Shown: positions 11,880-24,526, counted from the first letter of the stretch. The stretch: DNA of 64,000 nt from Pagrus major (GCF_040436345.1 NC_133233.1:13191235-13255234), one strand, 5' to 3'. Notes: generated from the letters alone by a model not told the origin. Numbers and translations: made by a program.

Positions 11880-14640
11880 TAGTTTAATCTGGTGCTGGAA
11901 GACCCTCTGTCCTGAACCAACCTGACCAACAGGATCCCTATAGTGATGATGAATGTTTGTTGTGTGTGAGCGTGTGCATAATCTGTTCCTGTTCAATTGT
12001 CAGAACAGGGTGGGTTTGTTTGTGAAGCACAACTCACCAACCATGGACAAGCAGCCGCACCTGTCCTGCCTTGTTTGCATTTTAAGTCTTTTACATACCT
12101 TCAGTGTGTACTTTTGCATGGTATTTAAATGTCAATACACATTACAGTACTGGCAAATTACACTACAACTAAATTATGGATACTTATCATGGATTTTATT
12201 GTTCTCGATCATCCTTGACACACTCACCCGATCTTAATTAAATTAAGATCAGAGAGGCTATTGCTACAATACTGCTGTCTTAAGGTTGATGCAGATCATA
12301 CTTGTGGCTAAATCCCAGTTAGTTTAAATGACTATATGAGTATTGTTGAGGTTAGTAATTTCTGCATCTCTGTCGCACCCTTTAACCACATCCCCCTACC
12401 CAACCCCTTCAGAACTATCCTCACCTGTCCGCCAGGTGCCCTCGGACTTCTCTGCTTCCATTCCTGATCCTGCCACTCCCATCTGATATGCAAACACTTC
12501 ATTCTCCTCACTGGAGCTTCCACGCCCATCTCCAAACCCTGTATCAGTCACTTATTCATCAATTGTTCCTCTGTCAGTTCGTCCCGGTTTAGTACTTTTG
12601 TCTTGAGTGCCTGTTATCTGCATGTTAATCTAGACCTGTACCTGCCTGCCTGTTGCCTGGACCTGCCAGTAAGCTCTTGCTTCAATAAATTCCTCTCTGA
12701 GTCCAATTCTGTATTTTCCATGCGTGACAAGGTTGGTGTCAATGTGTACAAAGGATGGTCAGATAATTAAAGTGGGATGATAGTGATATTAAGACATTGA
12801 AATGTATGCCTTGTTTCGTGTCTGTAATTACTGACGTACGCCCCCAGTGTTCAACACAAGGAAATGCGTTCCTTTACAGATGGGTAGAACACAAAAAAGA
12901 AGCCAATTTTCCTTGTTTTTATATGCGCACGGAGCATTTTCTAGGCGAAAACAGGACTAATAATGCATAGTGACAGTTAGCCAGTTTAGCCAGTATCTGT
13001 GCCATCAAACGTTTCACTTCAAAAAATGTATAAATACAGTTGTACGTTCATTGATCAGTTAGCAAATTCCTTAATGCTTCATCGTAGTAACTTCCTCGTA
13101 GTCACTTTAAGCAGTAACAATCTTGTTTTTGGTTACGGCCATTATCCATTGTGTTGCAGAGATAGTCAATCTACCGAAGTTAGCATGCTGGATAGGTAGA
13201 TATGCAATAGGTAAATGCACTTCCTTTCCCTAGAAATGATTTGTATAAACACAAATAGGCATGTTACAATGGGTTGTTTCAATTTTATGGCAACTAAGCT
13301 CCAATGGCCCTTCCATCACTACGTCAGGAAGATCTCTGATGTGCTATTTTTGTACATGCTTACCATGCTATCTGATTGCATATTCAACCACCCTTTCATG
13401 CATTCCCGCTCCAATACACACATAATGTACACATCCATGTGCTTTTAAAATAGCTTCAATATTTGAATATATTTGTCCAGAGCACTGAAAGATTAAAAGC
13501 ACATTCACCAGCCACATGCAGGCATAGTGCAAAGGAATACAAACACTAGCCATATTATAAGAAAACACAGCAAGTTAGAAAGAGAAGCAGAGAGAGAACG
13601 TCCTCTAACTGTCCCACTTAGTGCCGAGCTTCACTCAGGGGGCTGAAATGGGAACCCTATTTAGACAGATGGGGGTGTGTGTGTGTGTGTATGTGTGTGT
13701 GTGTAAAGATAATAGGGTGTGTGCTTCTTCTGTCGCAAGTGTGCATGTGTCTATCTTATTATTCGCAGCAAATGGAGGGATAAATTAATCATTAGGTTCT
13801 GAGGAAAGCACATGTTGCATTTTGCAAACATCAAACTAAGCAAAGCCACCCAGAATATATCCATAAAAAGCTTGAGGATCACAGTTCTTGTTATGGCTTC
13901 ATTTTTGTGATAGTTAAGCCTTATATTTACCTCAGAATGTGTTACCTCAAAATGTGAAATTAGTGTCAAAGCATGCTCTTTATTACTTTTTGTATAGGCA
14001 TAAGGTATTATCCACTAAACCCTGTTGCTTTCCTGCCAAATCCAACCTGGTTCAGCACTGAAAAATAGCTTGTGAAGGCTGCTACAGGCTGCCAAAAATA
14101 CGACTAATGGTCTGGATTACAGAATATAAGAATATTGCATACCAGTAGTAATGATTTAAGCAGCATAACGATGTGCATTTCCATCCTAACAACTCAGCAA
14201 AATCCTTTGTCTCATCATGTGATAACTGAGCCCGCTCATCAGTCTCCACTCACAGCCAGCCATCTGCTGCTCAGAGTCAGCTTCAAGTCCATCCGACAGC
14301 CAGCTAACCTGCTAGCATAGCTGTAGGGCATTCTGCTCGAGTGTCTGATGTACCTGAAAACAAGCACACTGGGTGACTGACTTGGCTGACAGGCAGACAG
14401 GCTGGGTGACTGACTTGTGGGCTGAGCGGGCAGATTATCTTTCTTATTGGGGGAGAGCATAAGGAAGATATGCTTCAGTGCCTCACTCTGGGGAAGCCCT
14501 CAAAATGTGTTTGTGTGGGTGTGAGCATGTCTGTGGATCTGTGGGGGTGTGTGTGAGTTGCCTTAGGCGGATGAATGCAGACATTGTTTGATAGCAGTCG
14601 GCTGGAAGAGGAGAGCCTCTGCCAACAGCAACTGAGGAGA
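11880..14640. other. Intergenic region, no gene seen
   Basis: Mostly AT-rich unique sequence with a (GT)n stretch at 13676-13704 and a perfect short palindrome at 12230-12250. No ORF here has a recognisable product. The retroelement-like piece at 12380-12729 is listed separately. Confidence 0.55.
12380..12729 (+). repeat. Possible retroelement 3' end or LTR fragment
   Basis: The composition is C/T-rich, with 'CCTGCCTGCCTGTTGCCTGGACCTGCC', a CAATAAA at about 12683-12689, a 'GAGTCCAATTCTGT' box and a terminal GCGTGACAAG. This resembles the ends of fish retroelements ('...TGAGTCC...GTGACA'). There is no coding region or paired LTR in the window. It is a tentative reading. Confidence 0.3.
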
Positions 14641-14641
14641 C

Positions 14642-14674
14642 TGAGGAGGAGGAGGAGGAGGAGGAGGAGGAGGA
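14642..14674. repeat. (GGA)n microsatellite
   Basis: About eleven GGA/GAG triplets in a purine-rich stretch that continues to about 14730. The ORFs crossing it on the minus strand are low-complexity Leu/Ser runs, not genes. Confidence 0.9.
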
Positions 14675-15344
14675 GAGAGAAAAGAAGCAGGGGAGGGGAG
14701 GAAGGAGGGTAGAGGAGGTTTGTAAGTGGGTCGGGGTATCTGGGAGATTCATGGGGGGTTGGGAGGATAGAATAGGCAGCAAAAAGAGCACCCACAGCGG
14801 ATCACGCTGAGCACGGAGTAAGAGGAACTCTGGGTGAATCCACCGCAGGCGAGGATGACATATTTTTGAGAGATGCCTCCAAAACAGTGGCTCAGCAGGA
14901 GAGATGTGGAGCACCTATTTTAAATCTCATCATCCTTGCATGTTTACATCATCATTTGTACATCAACACATTGTAATACTTTGAACCATTTTATATGTGT
15001 CTTGTGTATATTTAAGAGAATCAGAACAATAAGGCAACAAGTTGAGCTGCCGCTATATACAGCTTTTTCCTCCAGCTAGTGAACAGTTAATTGTTTCTAA
15101 ATGCCTACAGAAACTCTGCTGGTTGCCAAGGTAGGTGCTAACAGTATAGCTAATCTGAAAAGAAAGATTATATTGTTGATTACATGTGCGGTTAGACACA
15201 CACACACACGCTGGATGATAGGATGACAGTTAGATGTGTTGTCATAGCTCTCAGACACCTGGTCCTGTGTGTCCATATGGAAGAGGGCTTGAGGCCATAT
15301 GGCCTATATGTCTGGCCCAAACTGTATTGGAGGCATGTCTGAGC

Positions 15345-15372
15345 TGTGTGTGTGTGTGTGTGTGTGTGTGTC
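15345..15372. repeat. (TG)n microsatellite
   Basis: Pure TG dinucleotide run. Confidence 0.95.
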
Positions 15373-15470
15373 TCACAAAACTGTTGATCAGCACCTCGTG
15401 TATTTGCGTCCTCTAATTCAGGCTTCTGACATGTTTAGTGGTATTTTTGTTTTCTTTGAACTTTTGCACG

Positions 15471-15472
<2 letters not shown>

Positions 15473-15512
<40 letters not shown>
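15473..15512. repeat. (CA)n microsatellite
   Basis: Pure CA run of about 20 units. Confidence 0.95.
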
Positions 15513-15513
<1 letters not shown>

Positions 15514-15911
15514 CCACACACAGGGCTGGGTGAAGTAAGTAATGATAAATTTGTAATGTCAAGCTACTGTTTGCATGAAGCTTTGATATGATGTACCTCA
15601 CAGGATTACACAGTAAGACACATCTTAGAAAAACATTATTCAAAACACTGGGATGTGAAACTAGTGCCATTAAGTCTTTCACTTGTTAGATTTTCCCCAC
15701 CTCCATCGCCCATGTTCCCCAGACATGTGTAAACAACATTAAATCCAAAGAAGTATGCACGCAGTCTTTATAATTAGCCAGTCCACTCAGTCTTGTGACT
15801 CACTGAGAAAGCTCACATTAACATATGGAAGTCATGTCTAATCCATCATAATTCATCATTGAGTGTTTATCTCTACTTATTTGCCAAGCACACTGACACA
15901 TGTACAGTACA

Positions 15912-15959
<48 letters not shown>
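15912..15959. repeat. (CA)n microsatellite
   Basis: Pure CA run of about 24 units, 500 bp upstream of the amer2 start codon. Confidence 0.95.
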
Positions 15960-15961
<2 letters not shown>

Positions 15962-16186
15962 GATGGAGGCAGTGTATTTAGGGCTTATAAATTGATGAAC
16001 AGTCAAAAGAAGAGTGCAAACAGTGCACTGGTGACAGGGAAGGTAGAGGAAGAGAGGAGGAAGAGGATGGGGGAGGGAGTGGAGGACAGACTCTGGCGCC
16101 CCGCCAACGTTGACGAAAGCTGCTTAGCCCACCCAGTTGCCATGGATACAGTAAGGAGCAGCTCCCAGCATGTGTGTGTGTGCCTG

Positions 16187-16328
16187 TGAGAGAGAGACAG
16201 AGAGAGACAGAGAGAGAGAGAGAGAAAGAGAGGGAGGGGAGGGGAGGGAGGGAGGCTGAGAGAGAAAACCAGCAGGCAGGCGTTAGAGCAAGTCAGAGTG
16301 GGAGTGAAAGAGCACCAGGCAGCAGGGT

Positions 16329-16371
<43 letters not shown>

Positions 16372-16412
16372 GTGAGTGTATGTGTGGCTAGAGAGAGAGA
16401 GAGGACAGAAAG
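16187..16412. repeat. GA-rich tract in the amer2 promoter or 5' UTR region
   Basis: More than 200 bp of GAGA repeats, including two pure (GA)n runs near 16211-16228 and 16331-16368, ending about 55 bp before the amer2 ATG. Such tracts are common near fish promoters and can be nucleosome-poor. No TATA box or defined transcription start is evident, so whether this is transcribed 5' UTR or promoter is open. Confidence 0.85.
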
Positions 16413-16466
16413 GCAACTCGAGAGCTTGAGGGAGACCATAGAGTGGGAGCGATAGAGTGCGAGATA

Positions 16467-18533
16467 ATGGAGGTGCAGTCGGAGTGTGTGGAGCCTCCTG
16501 TGGCCCCTCAGTGTGACCCCCAGCCCACAGGGAAGATCAACAAAGCTGCCTTCAAACTCTTCGGAAAGCGGCGCACCGGCTCGGGAATGGCTAGCTTCTT
16601 CTCCTTCAGGAACAAAGGGGCTACAAACAGCGGGAACAACGTGAATTCTGACAATGGGAATTCTTTGAATGGAAACAGCTCAGCGGCGTCAGTGGAACTC
16701 GTTAGGAGCAAAACCCACGATGGACTAACGGGCTCGAACAACGATGCTGATGGACGGAGAGGGGAGGGGCTTGCCAGCCTGGAGGCGGGACCGGTGAGGT
16801 CTCTCAGCAAATCGCTGAGTTTCTTCTCTCTACTCCGACGTGGGAGTTTTAGGTCTAGTGAAAATGGAGGGGCGGGGCTTGTTCGGAGAGGGAGGGGCCT
16901 AAAGGGCTTTTTCAGCAGCATGCGATGGAGACGCAAGGAAAAAACAAACGAGGGAGAGGGGGAGGAGGTGGAGAGAAGGCGGGAGAAGGATGGGGATGTT
17001 GCTGACTCTGAAAAGGTAAAGGATATTACGCTCACTCTTGAACCCCCTCCGCATCATCACCAAGAGGATTGTGGGAATGCAGAGACAGAACCTAACCTAG
17101 AGACTCCCACTACTAGTGCTACCATGACACCCCCACACTGTGTTGCCATGCCAGGGCCATCTGGTGAGCCAGACTCCCCCTTTCCTTACACTCCCACTGA
17201 CTCGCCACTGCGCCCTCCCATCCAAAAAGCCAAAGCTTCAATTTCCAGCCTCACTCCCTCCCTCGCTACGCCCCCTTTGGATCGCTGCAGCACGGGCGAC
17301 CCACCTTCGGAGCCCTCGGTGGATCGCCTCTGCTCTCTCCTCTTCACTGACGTCACATCCCTTAAGAGCTTTGATTCACTGACAGGCTGCGGTGACATTA
17401 TTGCTGACGCAGACGAGGAGGGGCCAGTGGGTAATGGGGGCAGTGGCACCAGCAGCAGCAGCAGTGGGGGAGGAGGGGGGAGTGTGGGAGCGAGTGCTGG
17501 CAGAGCTGTTGGTATCACCAGTGCCATGACTCGTGGCTCCCCAACCAAAACCTCTCTACCTTCCCAGCTGACACAGCCCATGTTTTCTGTTTCCACAAGC
17601 TCAGTGCCTTCCTCCCTCCCAGCCCGGGCCCGGGCACCGCCTCCACCGCAGCAGCACCCTTCCGGTAGTGGTGTAGTGGCCTACATGGGTGGAGGGGAAG
17701 AAATGGCAAGTCCAGAAGGAGTGGACGATGCAGACATGCAGGGGCTCTGGCACATGCTGCCCTCTACAGGTGACAACTCCCCTGCTTTGCCCCGATTGCA
17801 CCAACCTCCCTCTTCCACCCCCACCTCCACTTATCCCCCACGTGCCACCTCCGGCCTTATGAGCAGCCACCTGCCCTCAGCCTCCAGGAGTGCAGACCGA
17901 AAGGTACCCCAGGTGAAGGCATTGGGACTCAGTAAGATTCCAGTAGTTGGCGGGGCAGGAAGTCGGGCAGCAAAACCCCCTCTCCCTCACACACATGGCC
18001 GCCTTCCCACATCCCCTGGTGAAAAAGAGCCACTTAGTGATGAGGGCTACTGGGACACTCCCTCAGCAACACCCACAGCAACACCTGATGAGAGCGGGCT
18101 GCAACGTAACGAGAGGATGGCCCTGTCACGCGACAGTTGCTCTGGAGACCACCTATACGACCTCTACAATGACCCTGAAGGAGAAGATGAAGAGCAGGAG
18201 GGAGATCGAAACACTACTCCCTCTCCATCCTCTGAATACAAACTGAGCCCCACCTCCCAAACAACTCCTCCTTCCTCCTCCTCGTCTTCCTCCTTCCGAT
18301 CAATGAAAGGCAGCACTAGCCTTCCTCGGGAATCGAAAATCCCAGTAAGCAGCAGTAAAACGCCACCTCCCCACTCTGCAAGCCAGTCAGCCCTTTCCTC
18401 TGTTCTGGAAGCCGAGTCCCCTCCACCAAAGATGGATGCGCCTCCCCCTGCTCGCACCAGAATCCCTGTATCAAAGGTGCCCGTTCGTCGTTCTGGAAAC
18501 AAACCTGGCAGAGGAACAGCCCACAAGAAGTAG
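16467..18533 (+). CDS. amer2: APC membrane recruitment protein 2 (AMER2/FAM123A), single coding exon
   Basis: Membrane-associated adaptor that binds PIP2 and recruits APC to the plasma membrane, modulating Wnt/beta-catenin signalling (family knowledge). It has 688 residues, close to human AMER2 (671 by recall). Conserved blocks in AMER2 order: GKINKAAFKLF (22-32), RSKTHDGL (80-87), KSLSFFSLLRR (115-125), basic GLKGFFSSMRWRRK (144-157), LLFTDVTSLKSFDSLTGCG (291-309), VVAYMGGGEEMASP (403-416), SDEGYWDTP (524-532), a SGDxLYDLY block (554-570) and C-terminal RTRIPVSKVPVRR (663-675). The ATG at 16467 has A at -3 and G at +4, and gives MEVQSECVEPP, similar to the AMER2 start. The frame stays open 8 codons upstream without another ATG. 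AMER1 is ruled out by length and by the AMER2-type C-terminus. A Ser/Gly run at about 326-338 looks like a repeat expansion. Confidence 0.92.
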   Translation: MEVQSECVEPPVAPQCDPQPTGKINKAAFKLFGKRRTGSGMASFFSFRNKGATNSGNNVNSDNGNSLNGNSSAASVELVRSKTHDGLTGSNNDADGRRGEGLASLEAGPVRSLSKSLSFFSLLRRGSFRSSENGGAGLVRRGRGLKGFFSSMRWRRKEKTNEGEGEEVERRREKDGDVADSEKVKDITLTLEPPPHHHQEDCGNAETEPNLETPTTSATMTPPHCVAMPGPSGEPDSPFPYTPTDSPLRPPIQKAKASISSLTPSLATPPLDRCSTGDPPSEPSVDRLCSLLFTDVTSLKSFDSLTGCGDIIADADEEGPVGNGGSGTSSSSSGGGGGSVGASAGRAVGITSAMTRGSPTKTSLPSQLTQPMFSVSTSSVPSSLPARARAPPPPQQHPSGSGVVAYMGGGEEMASPEGVDDADMQGLWHMLPSTGDNSPALPRLHQPPSSTPTSTYPPRATSGLMSSHLPSASRSADRKVPQVKALGLSKIPVVGGAGSRAAKPPLPHTHGRLPTSPGEKEPLSDEGYWDTPSATPTATPDESGLQRNERMALSRDSCSGDHLYDLYNDPEGEDEEQEGDRNTTPSPSSEYKLSPTSQTTPPSSSSSSSFRSMKGSTSLPRESKIPVSSSKTPPPHSASQSALSSVLEAESPPPKMDAPPPARTRIPVSKVPVRRSGNKPGRGTAHKK

Positions 18534-21478
18534 TTCCTGTCGAATGGGCGGTTCCCTCCTACTAACTTATGGACTTGAGTGTACATCACTTCAATGCTGT
18601 TTATGCAGAGCCAAAAGTTTTCCCAGACCAAGAAAAATGTTGAGCCGTAGAGTTAACAGCCTATAAATTCCTCTCAAATCTTAAAAGCTCTCATTCCTTA
18701 AGTGTTTTGGCTTACGACAGGCTAGAATAGAATAAGTGGGTTTGTTCACTTGAGAAAGTCACGAGGAGACTCCAAAAAGCTGGGTTAACACTTCACAGCT
18801 CTCACTGGAACTTTGGAGGTTGACTCTTGACAATCCTTGGACTCGCAACAGACACATTTGCCTTGTACCTTCTCCTGGAAAAAAGCTCCTGACCTGCTGA
18901 GAGTTTTGACAGCTCATGATTGCACACTGCGAAAGAAAGAAAAAGCAGAGCACCTTTGTATCTTTTACATTTTTCTTATGGAATTCCACATGGCGTAACA
19001 TGATTTGCTGATAAGGACCTAAACTAATCAGAGGGTTTTTTTTTCTCCTACCCCCCGAGTTTGTCATCTTGTCTAATCTGTAACAAATTACCTCCTAATC
19101 CTTTGATCTTAGAGCCAAAGTTAAAAAAAAAGAAAACCCAGTCTTCATTTCACAGCCTCTAATAGTCTTGAACAGACTCAACAGTATCCTGGAATAACCC
19201 ACCGTTTTTGTTTGGCTGTTGTGTTTTTTTGCTTTTTGAAGATGGTCTTCTTCTGACCGCTCACTGATTATTAAACTGTATGTGCAAATATTGAGATCTG
19301 AACTGGTTTTATTACTTATATTCTTTGCAGCTACACATGTGGCAAAGCTGCCCACACACTATCTTATGTTTTTTGGAGGGGGAGACTTGCTTTATTTTGA
19401 CTGGTTATTTTTTTATTGTGGATGGACTTCAAGTTTAGCATCGGCTTGTTCCATTTGGATCTCACTTATAACCCACTGCATCACCCCAAGTACATCCATA
19501 GGATGTCAATCTCTGGGATTTACAACTGTTGAACCTACCAATGGAAACCTACAAAACTATCGCAATACTCAACCTGGAGGGATCCTTTGCACTGATGCTT
19601 CGACACACACAAAAAAAATCAGACATGCACACACACATTTTCTCTCCCTCTCTGCATGCAGTGCCACACCTACAAGGCGCAAAGGTCAGGGAACATCGTC
19701 TCATACTGAATGATCTTCGTCACACACACCGTTTAACCTTTGCCACTGTCTTTGTAGCTACACTGGATGACTTTCTTCTCTAAGGACACATGCACAAACA
19801 TCCAATTTTTTCTAGTTAGTACTTTCTCCTTCACTGGATTTCATACTGTTTTTATAGGCTCCTCCTTCCTAACACACACTGCACGGATCTTAAACTGTGA
19901 TGCGTCAGCTTCTTTAGTACTCTGCTTTCGGTTCATCTCTACTAACTTATACTGTACAGGCTGATGTGAGCCAATGAGAGGGAGGCATCCTTTCTGTCAG
20001 CCAGTTTTAGAGAGCCAGAATATGCCTGCAGGTGTTTTTTTAAGTAGGCTGTGACCCAAAAGAAACCACACAAGGAAATTCTGTCAGGGTTTCAGATAAA
20101 GAAACAACATTTTAGTCACATGATTAACTGAATAATAGCTTGTGATACAAAGCAAACATTTGGGGAGTAATTCTACAGTTTCAGAGTCTTTCACCCTTCT
20201 TTTCCTGCTCATAAAGCATTGTACGACTTCATAATAGGAGCCACCACAGCAGTGAGTGAATCTGAATGTAGCTTGACATCATTGTAGATCATTGGTCAGC
20301 ATATCATTTCTCCTGTTGAACTGTTTTCCTCTTTGTCCCTCTTATGTGGGGGCAAGACAAATGGCGGAGTTTGCTGTTTCCTAAGTCCCCCGTGCTCTGA
20401 AAAGCAAAGACAGACTACTGCACAGTGTTGCAGCCTCGCAAAGCACCACTTGTTTTAAGAATGAGGGGGTGTAATGCAGTCTTAAAAGGCCTTTGTCAGT
20501 GATTCAGCGAGACAAGTTACAGGGAGCAGAGTGTTCACCCTGCCCTTCAGTTAACGAGAGTGTTTTTTTATAGGAAAAGACATTCGAGATGATGCAAGTT
20601 TTCTCTAATCCTGACCATAATGGTACCAATGACACTCGGGGGTCATTCTAGTTCATGATAGCTTTCCAACTCATTTAGAATATGACGATTGATCCACAAC
20701 ACTCCTCCAGGTTCAGATATCTTTTCAGCCTCCTCACCGTGTAGCGCAGGACAGGCCATGGGGTAACCTGATCCGAGGTCTGTTCTGCAGTAAGTGTGTT
20801 TCTCACCCAATTAAAAAGGGCAGGCTAAAGGTCATTTGGGGCGCAGAGGATGATCATGTCCCTTTATGTTTTCTCTGCCTACACTGTGCTCTTTGCTCTT
20901 TTGATTTATTATGCAACCACTTCCATTCTCCATGCCTTTGAGTGCTGACTGACTAAAGAGTGATTCGATGGAAACAGATGGTGACATAAGGTGACTTTTT
21001 GGGTGATTCTGAAGAGCCAGAAATCACGATTTTCCCTCTATGAATGTCACCAACACCGACTAAGAGAGAAAAGGGAACTTTGAAATGGAAAAGGAAAGAT
21101 CTTTATGCATCATATGTTTTGTTTCAATATATCATCCTCCTTGGTTGATGTCCCACCTGCCACAGTTTGGTGTGAAAATAGAAGTTGTACCTCTACTTCT
21201 CAGTGAAAATTAAAGTTGAACATTTCGGTACCTCAATCCGTCCATCCATGAGCAAAGTAATGGCATCAGGCACAGAGGCCACCATATTGCCACCTTGCTC
21301 ACTTCCTTGTATTTCCTTTCCAGGCTGACACTTTTGACTCTCTTTTCTTTCTGATTACAAATCTGGGCCTTCATGTGACCATTCGCTGCGGTGAAAAGCA
21401 CATTATGTTTTCCTTCTTTTTGTTACCGTCTGTTTGTTCACAGTGTGAAATTTCCACTTTTCATATTTAATGAATAAA
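18534..21478 (+). other. Probable long 3' UTR of amer2, ending at AATAAA
   Basis: No coding potential follows the TAG. The first strong AATAAA lies at 21473-21478; an ATTAAA at 19270-19275 could serve a shorter form. AMER2 mRNAs in mammals have long 3' UTRs, so a 2.9-kb UTR is plausible, but transcript extent cannot be read from sequence alone. Confidence 0.4.
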
Positions 21479-24400
21479 ACTGTGTTTGCGCTGATGGACC
21501 AGCTCCTGACTCTTTGTAACCACATTCACACAAGAATCCATACACTGAAATGTCAGAGGCTTTGTGTGCTTGTAGAATTAAAGCCAAAGTAGATAGAGCC
21601 CTTCTCTCTTCAACTCCCCTCCTCCGTCTCTCCACCCCCACATCCTTCATCCTGGTGGCTTTAAATCCCCAAGGAGTAGGCTGGCAGGGAGAAAGGGTGA
21701 TAAACAGAGATGCTTTTGTTGATGTGCAGCGTGTGGCACTTTTGTTGTGGCGTCGCACTTGGAGAGAGGTCTGCTCGGCTTGGGAGCAATAGGTTATCAA
21801 TACATTTTATTGATCGCTGAGACGAAAGCCTCTCGCATGTGTCATTGTCTGCTGTCGGTCTCATGGGAAAAGACAAAGAGACAGAGACAGACAGCCAAAA
21901 TGATGACAAAGACAGGCTGCTGATGCACAGCTGATGCATGTGGAACCTGTGTCTGTGTGTGTGTGTGTGTGTGTCTGTGTGTCCTGAATACAGATGAAAG
22001 GGAGGGTCTCATTGTTCAGAGGAGGACACATGTTGCTGGAGAAAGCTTATATGTTGTTGTGGTGTGGGTGCGCATGCATGTGCAGTGGGAGGAGGATTTG
22101 GTGCAGTGCGAATCCCCTTTGTAATGGTGCAGCAAACCCCCCTCCCTCTCCATCCAGCTCCCTCTCTCTCTCTCTGTTTCTGCACGCTGAGGTTTATGTA
22201 AAAGCCTTACGTAAGACCATAACACTCACTTGTACCAGCCCACCGGATCAAAGCTAGTGATGCTGACAGAGAGAACGGTGCGTGCTGGTGCGCGCGTGTG
22301 TGTCGGCTGATCTCATCATTAATCTGCTGCTGCTGCTACTGCTGCTGCTCGGGTGCTGGATGTGTTCCTCATTGTGAGCCATGTTCGCGCCTGTGTGTGT
22401 GTTTGTTTTGGTGCATAAATCTGGTATGAGTGGATGGATTTAGTTTGAGCTGAGCAACAAGTTCTCCTTTAAACAAACCACTGAAGAGAAGAGAACAGGG
22501 GGGGGGGACTGAGGAAGACATGCAGAAAAGAAAAAGTGGGCGAGCAAGTTTTTATTGTGAATGTGAGCGATGTTCTGCCTACGTGACGTCTTTAACAGCA
22601 GCGACAAGTAGCATTAATGATATGCTGGTGTAGTAAGCAAGTTGACTTGGTAGTCAAGTAGGCCTTCAGCAGCATCTGTCTAATGTTTGCTAACATTAGC
22701 ATTAGCCTCCAGCTACTGCACCAGACCCATGGGTCTATTTTGAATGGAACAAGGGTGACTTTTATTGCTCTTATGTTCAACATTTTATTTTGAAAACTAT
22801 GACTGTGTACATGTGTTACATGGTCTTGCTTTGACATAAGAGCGTAGAATGTGTATAATTGCTTCATGCAGTTAATGTGTATGATCAATTATCTGTGTGA
22901 TGTAGCAAAGCTATTTTTTCCTGCTAGTGTCTGGATTTCTTTCAGCAGCCTTTCTTGAGAGCTAAAACATGAGACTGACTAAGCGTCCGTATTCCAGGCC
23001 AAATCCGTAACTACTGACGTTAAAGTTAACTATTATCATTTTAACAAAGCGATATTGTGTAAGTGTTCAGTTACAGTGCCTATAAACTTTGACTATAATA
23101 TAATAATATAAAACTATTATTATTATATAAACTTGAGATATCATAATAATATATTGGTTAAAATGATAAAATGAGGAGGTGTTTATATTTTGTTATTCAG
23201 CACAGTAGTAAGGTAGACTGACATTTATGTTTATAAAGAACACATTTAAATTAGCAATTGAAGGAGCCCTGTATAGAATTTAGCCACTAAATTACAGATG
23301 CAGCTGGAGACAAGTGTTAGCACGGGAAGAGCAGACTGAAGGTCAGACTGATATTTCTAAAAAATCTTATGGTAGGCAGGGTTTCCTTGCCCTGATAAAT
23401 GTGCGTGTGATGGAGCCCTAAGCACCATTCAAAAGCTGTACCCCACATTCTGCATGGCAGCCTCTCTACAGCCGTTCCCATAGTTACTCCACTAGGTCAA
23501 CCAATGAAAAGAGGGGGCTGGGCAGGAAGGAGGATGGGAGAGTGTTTGGGGGGTGGCGGCAGCGTTTTCTGACACAGTGTGTGAGAGAGAGTTGTACTGA
23601 TACAGTAAAACACACACGCTAACCTATATGTTAAAGAGCACATGCAAATATAATGTATTCACAGACACAACTGCACATCCTCACTCCTTGTCAGAGTGTA
23701 AACATCCCTTAATAAGCAATCAACAGGAGTGTGAGGAAGGAAGAGTTCTGACCTTTAGCATACATCCTCTAACACATCAATTCTTCATGTAAAGGTTCGA
23801 CTCTGTACTGCTGGTTTTCACCTCTGCAACCTCACAGAAAGCCCCTGCCACCACCACCACCACCATTTTTCCTCTCTGTGCATCCTCCTCGCTCTGCCAT
23901 CCTCTATCCTTCCTCACTTCTCTCACTCGCTCTCATATGATGCCACAGTTCCTCTCAGGGCGATGTTGTGCAATCCCACTTTTCAATAATTCATCAACCG
24001 CAGGGTTTTGACTCTGTGAATCAGCTGTACATTGTGAAGACACATGCATGCAGCACACTGTGGTGCTGAGTGCACCTCTAACCCAGCTGAAAAATGTCAA
24101 CCTGGTTTGCACTAGTCCACTAGTATAAAGGATCCTTTAAAGCTTGTGATTTGTCCAATGTGACAAATTCTAACTTTGAAATGATACGACTGGAAACTAG
24201 ATTGTTGATTAAGTCCAAAACTGAATGAGAGCTTGTGAGCAGCAAAACAGAATATGAATTGAGTTATGAATCACAAGATGAGTGATGAGGTCAGGGAAGT
24301 TGGTTAATGGGCTGATGCACAGCACAATGGCTTGAATTTACTATTAAATAGTGAATGAACATTTCCACTTAACTGAATTTGTACTCAAACCCTTGTTAGA

Positions 24401-24526
24401 CACAACTGGTATCAGTTAACTAATCAATCCCCCCATTGAACACTTGAGTGTGATTACCAGATTAAAAGACAGTTTAACATCATGAGCTCTGCATTAACAT
24501 TGGTTGGTGTATATAGTGTATATATA
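21479..24526. other. Intergenic region downstream of amer2
   Basis: No gene is supported. It contains a (GT)n run at about 21951-21974, a CTG-rich run at 22325-22350, a G10 run at 22498-22507 and AT-rich sequence at 23090-23180. All the short ORFs lack recognisable domains. Confidence 0.55.

Noticed and set aside
14475-14914. Overlapping minus-strand ORFs of 106 and 143 codons
   Set aside because: They translate a (GGA)n and purine-rich tract into Ser/Leu runs.
16443-16466. Eight-codon upstream extension of the amer2 frame starting at GTG
   Set aside because: Vertebrate nuclear genes start at ATG. The ATG at 16467 has a good context and gives the family-like N-terminus.
16508-18631. Long minus-strand ORFs opposite amer2
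   Set aside because: They are antisense shadows of a GC-rich coding exon, with Ser/Pro/Leu-rich nonsense translations.
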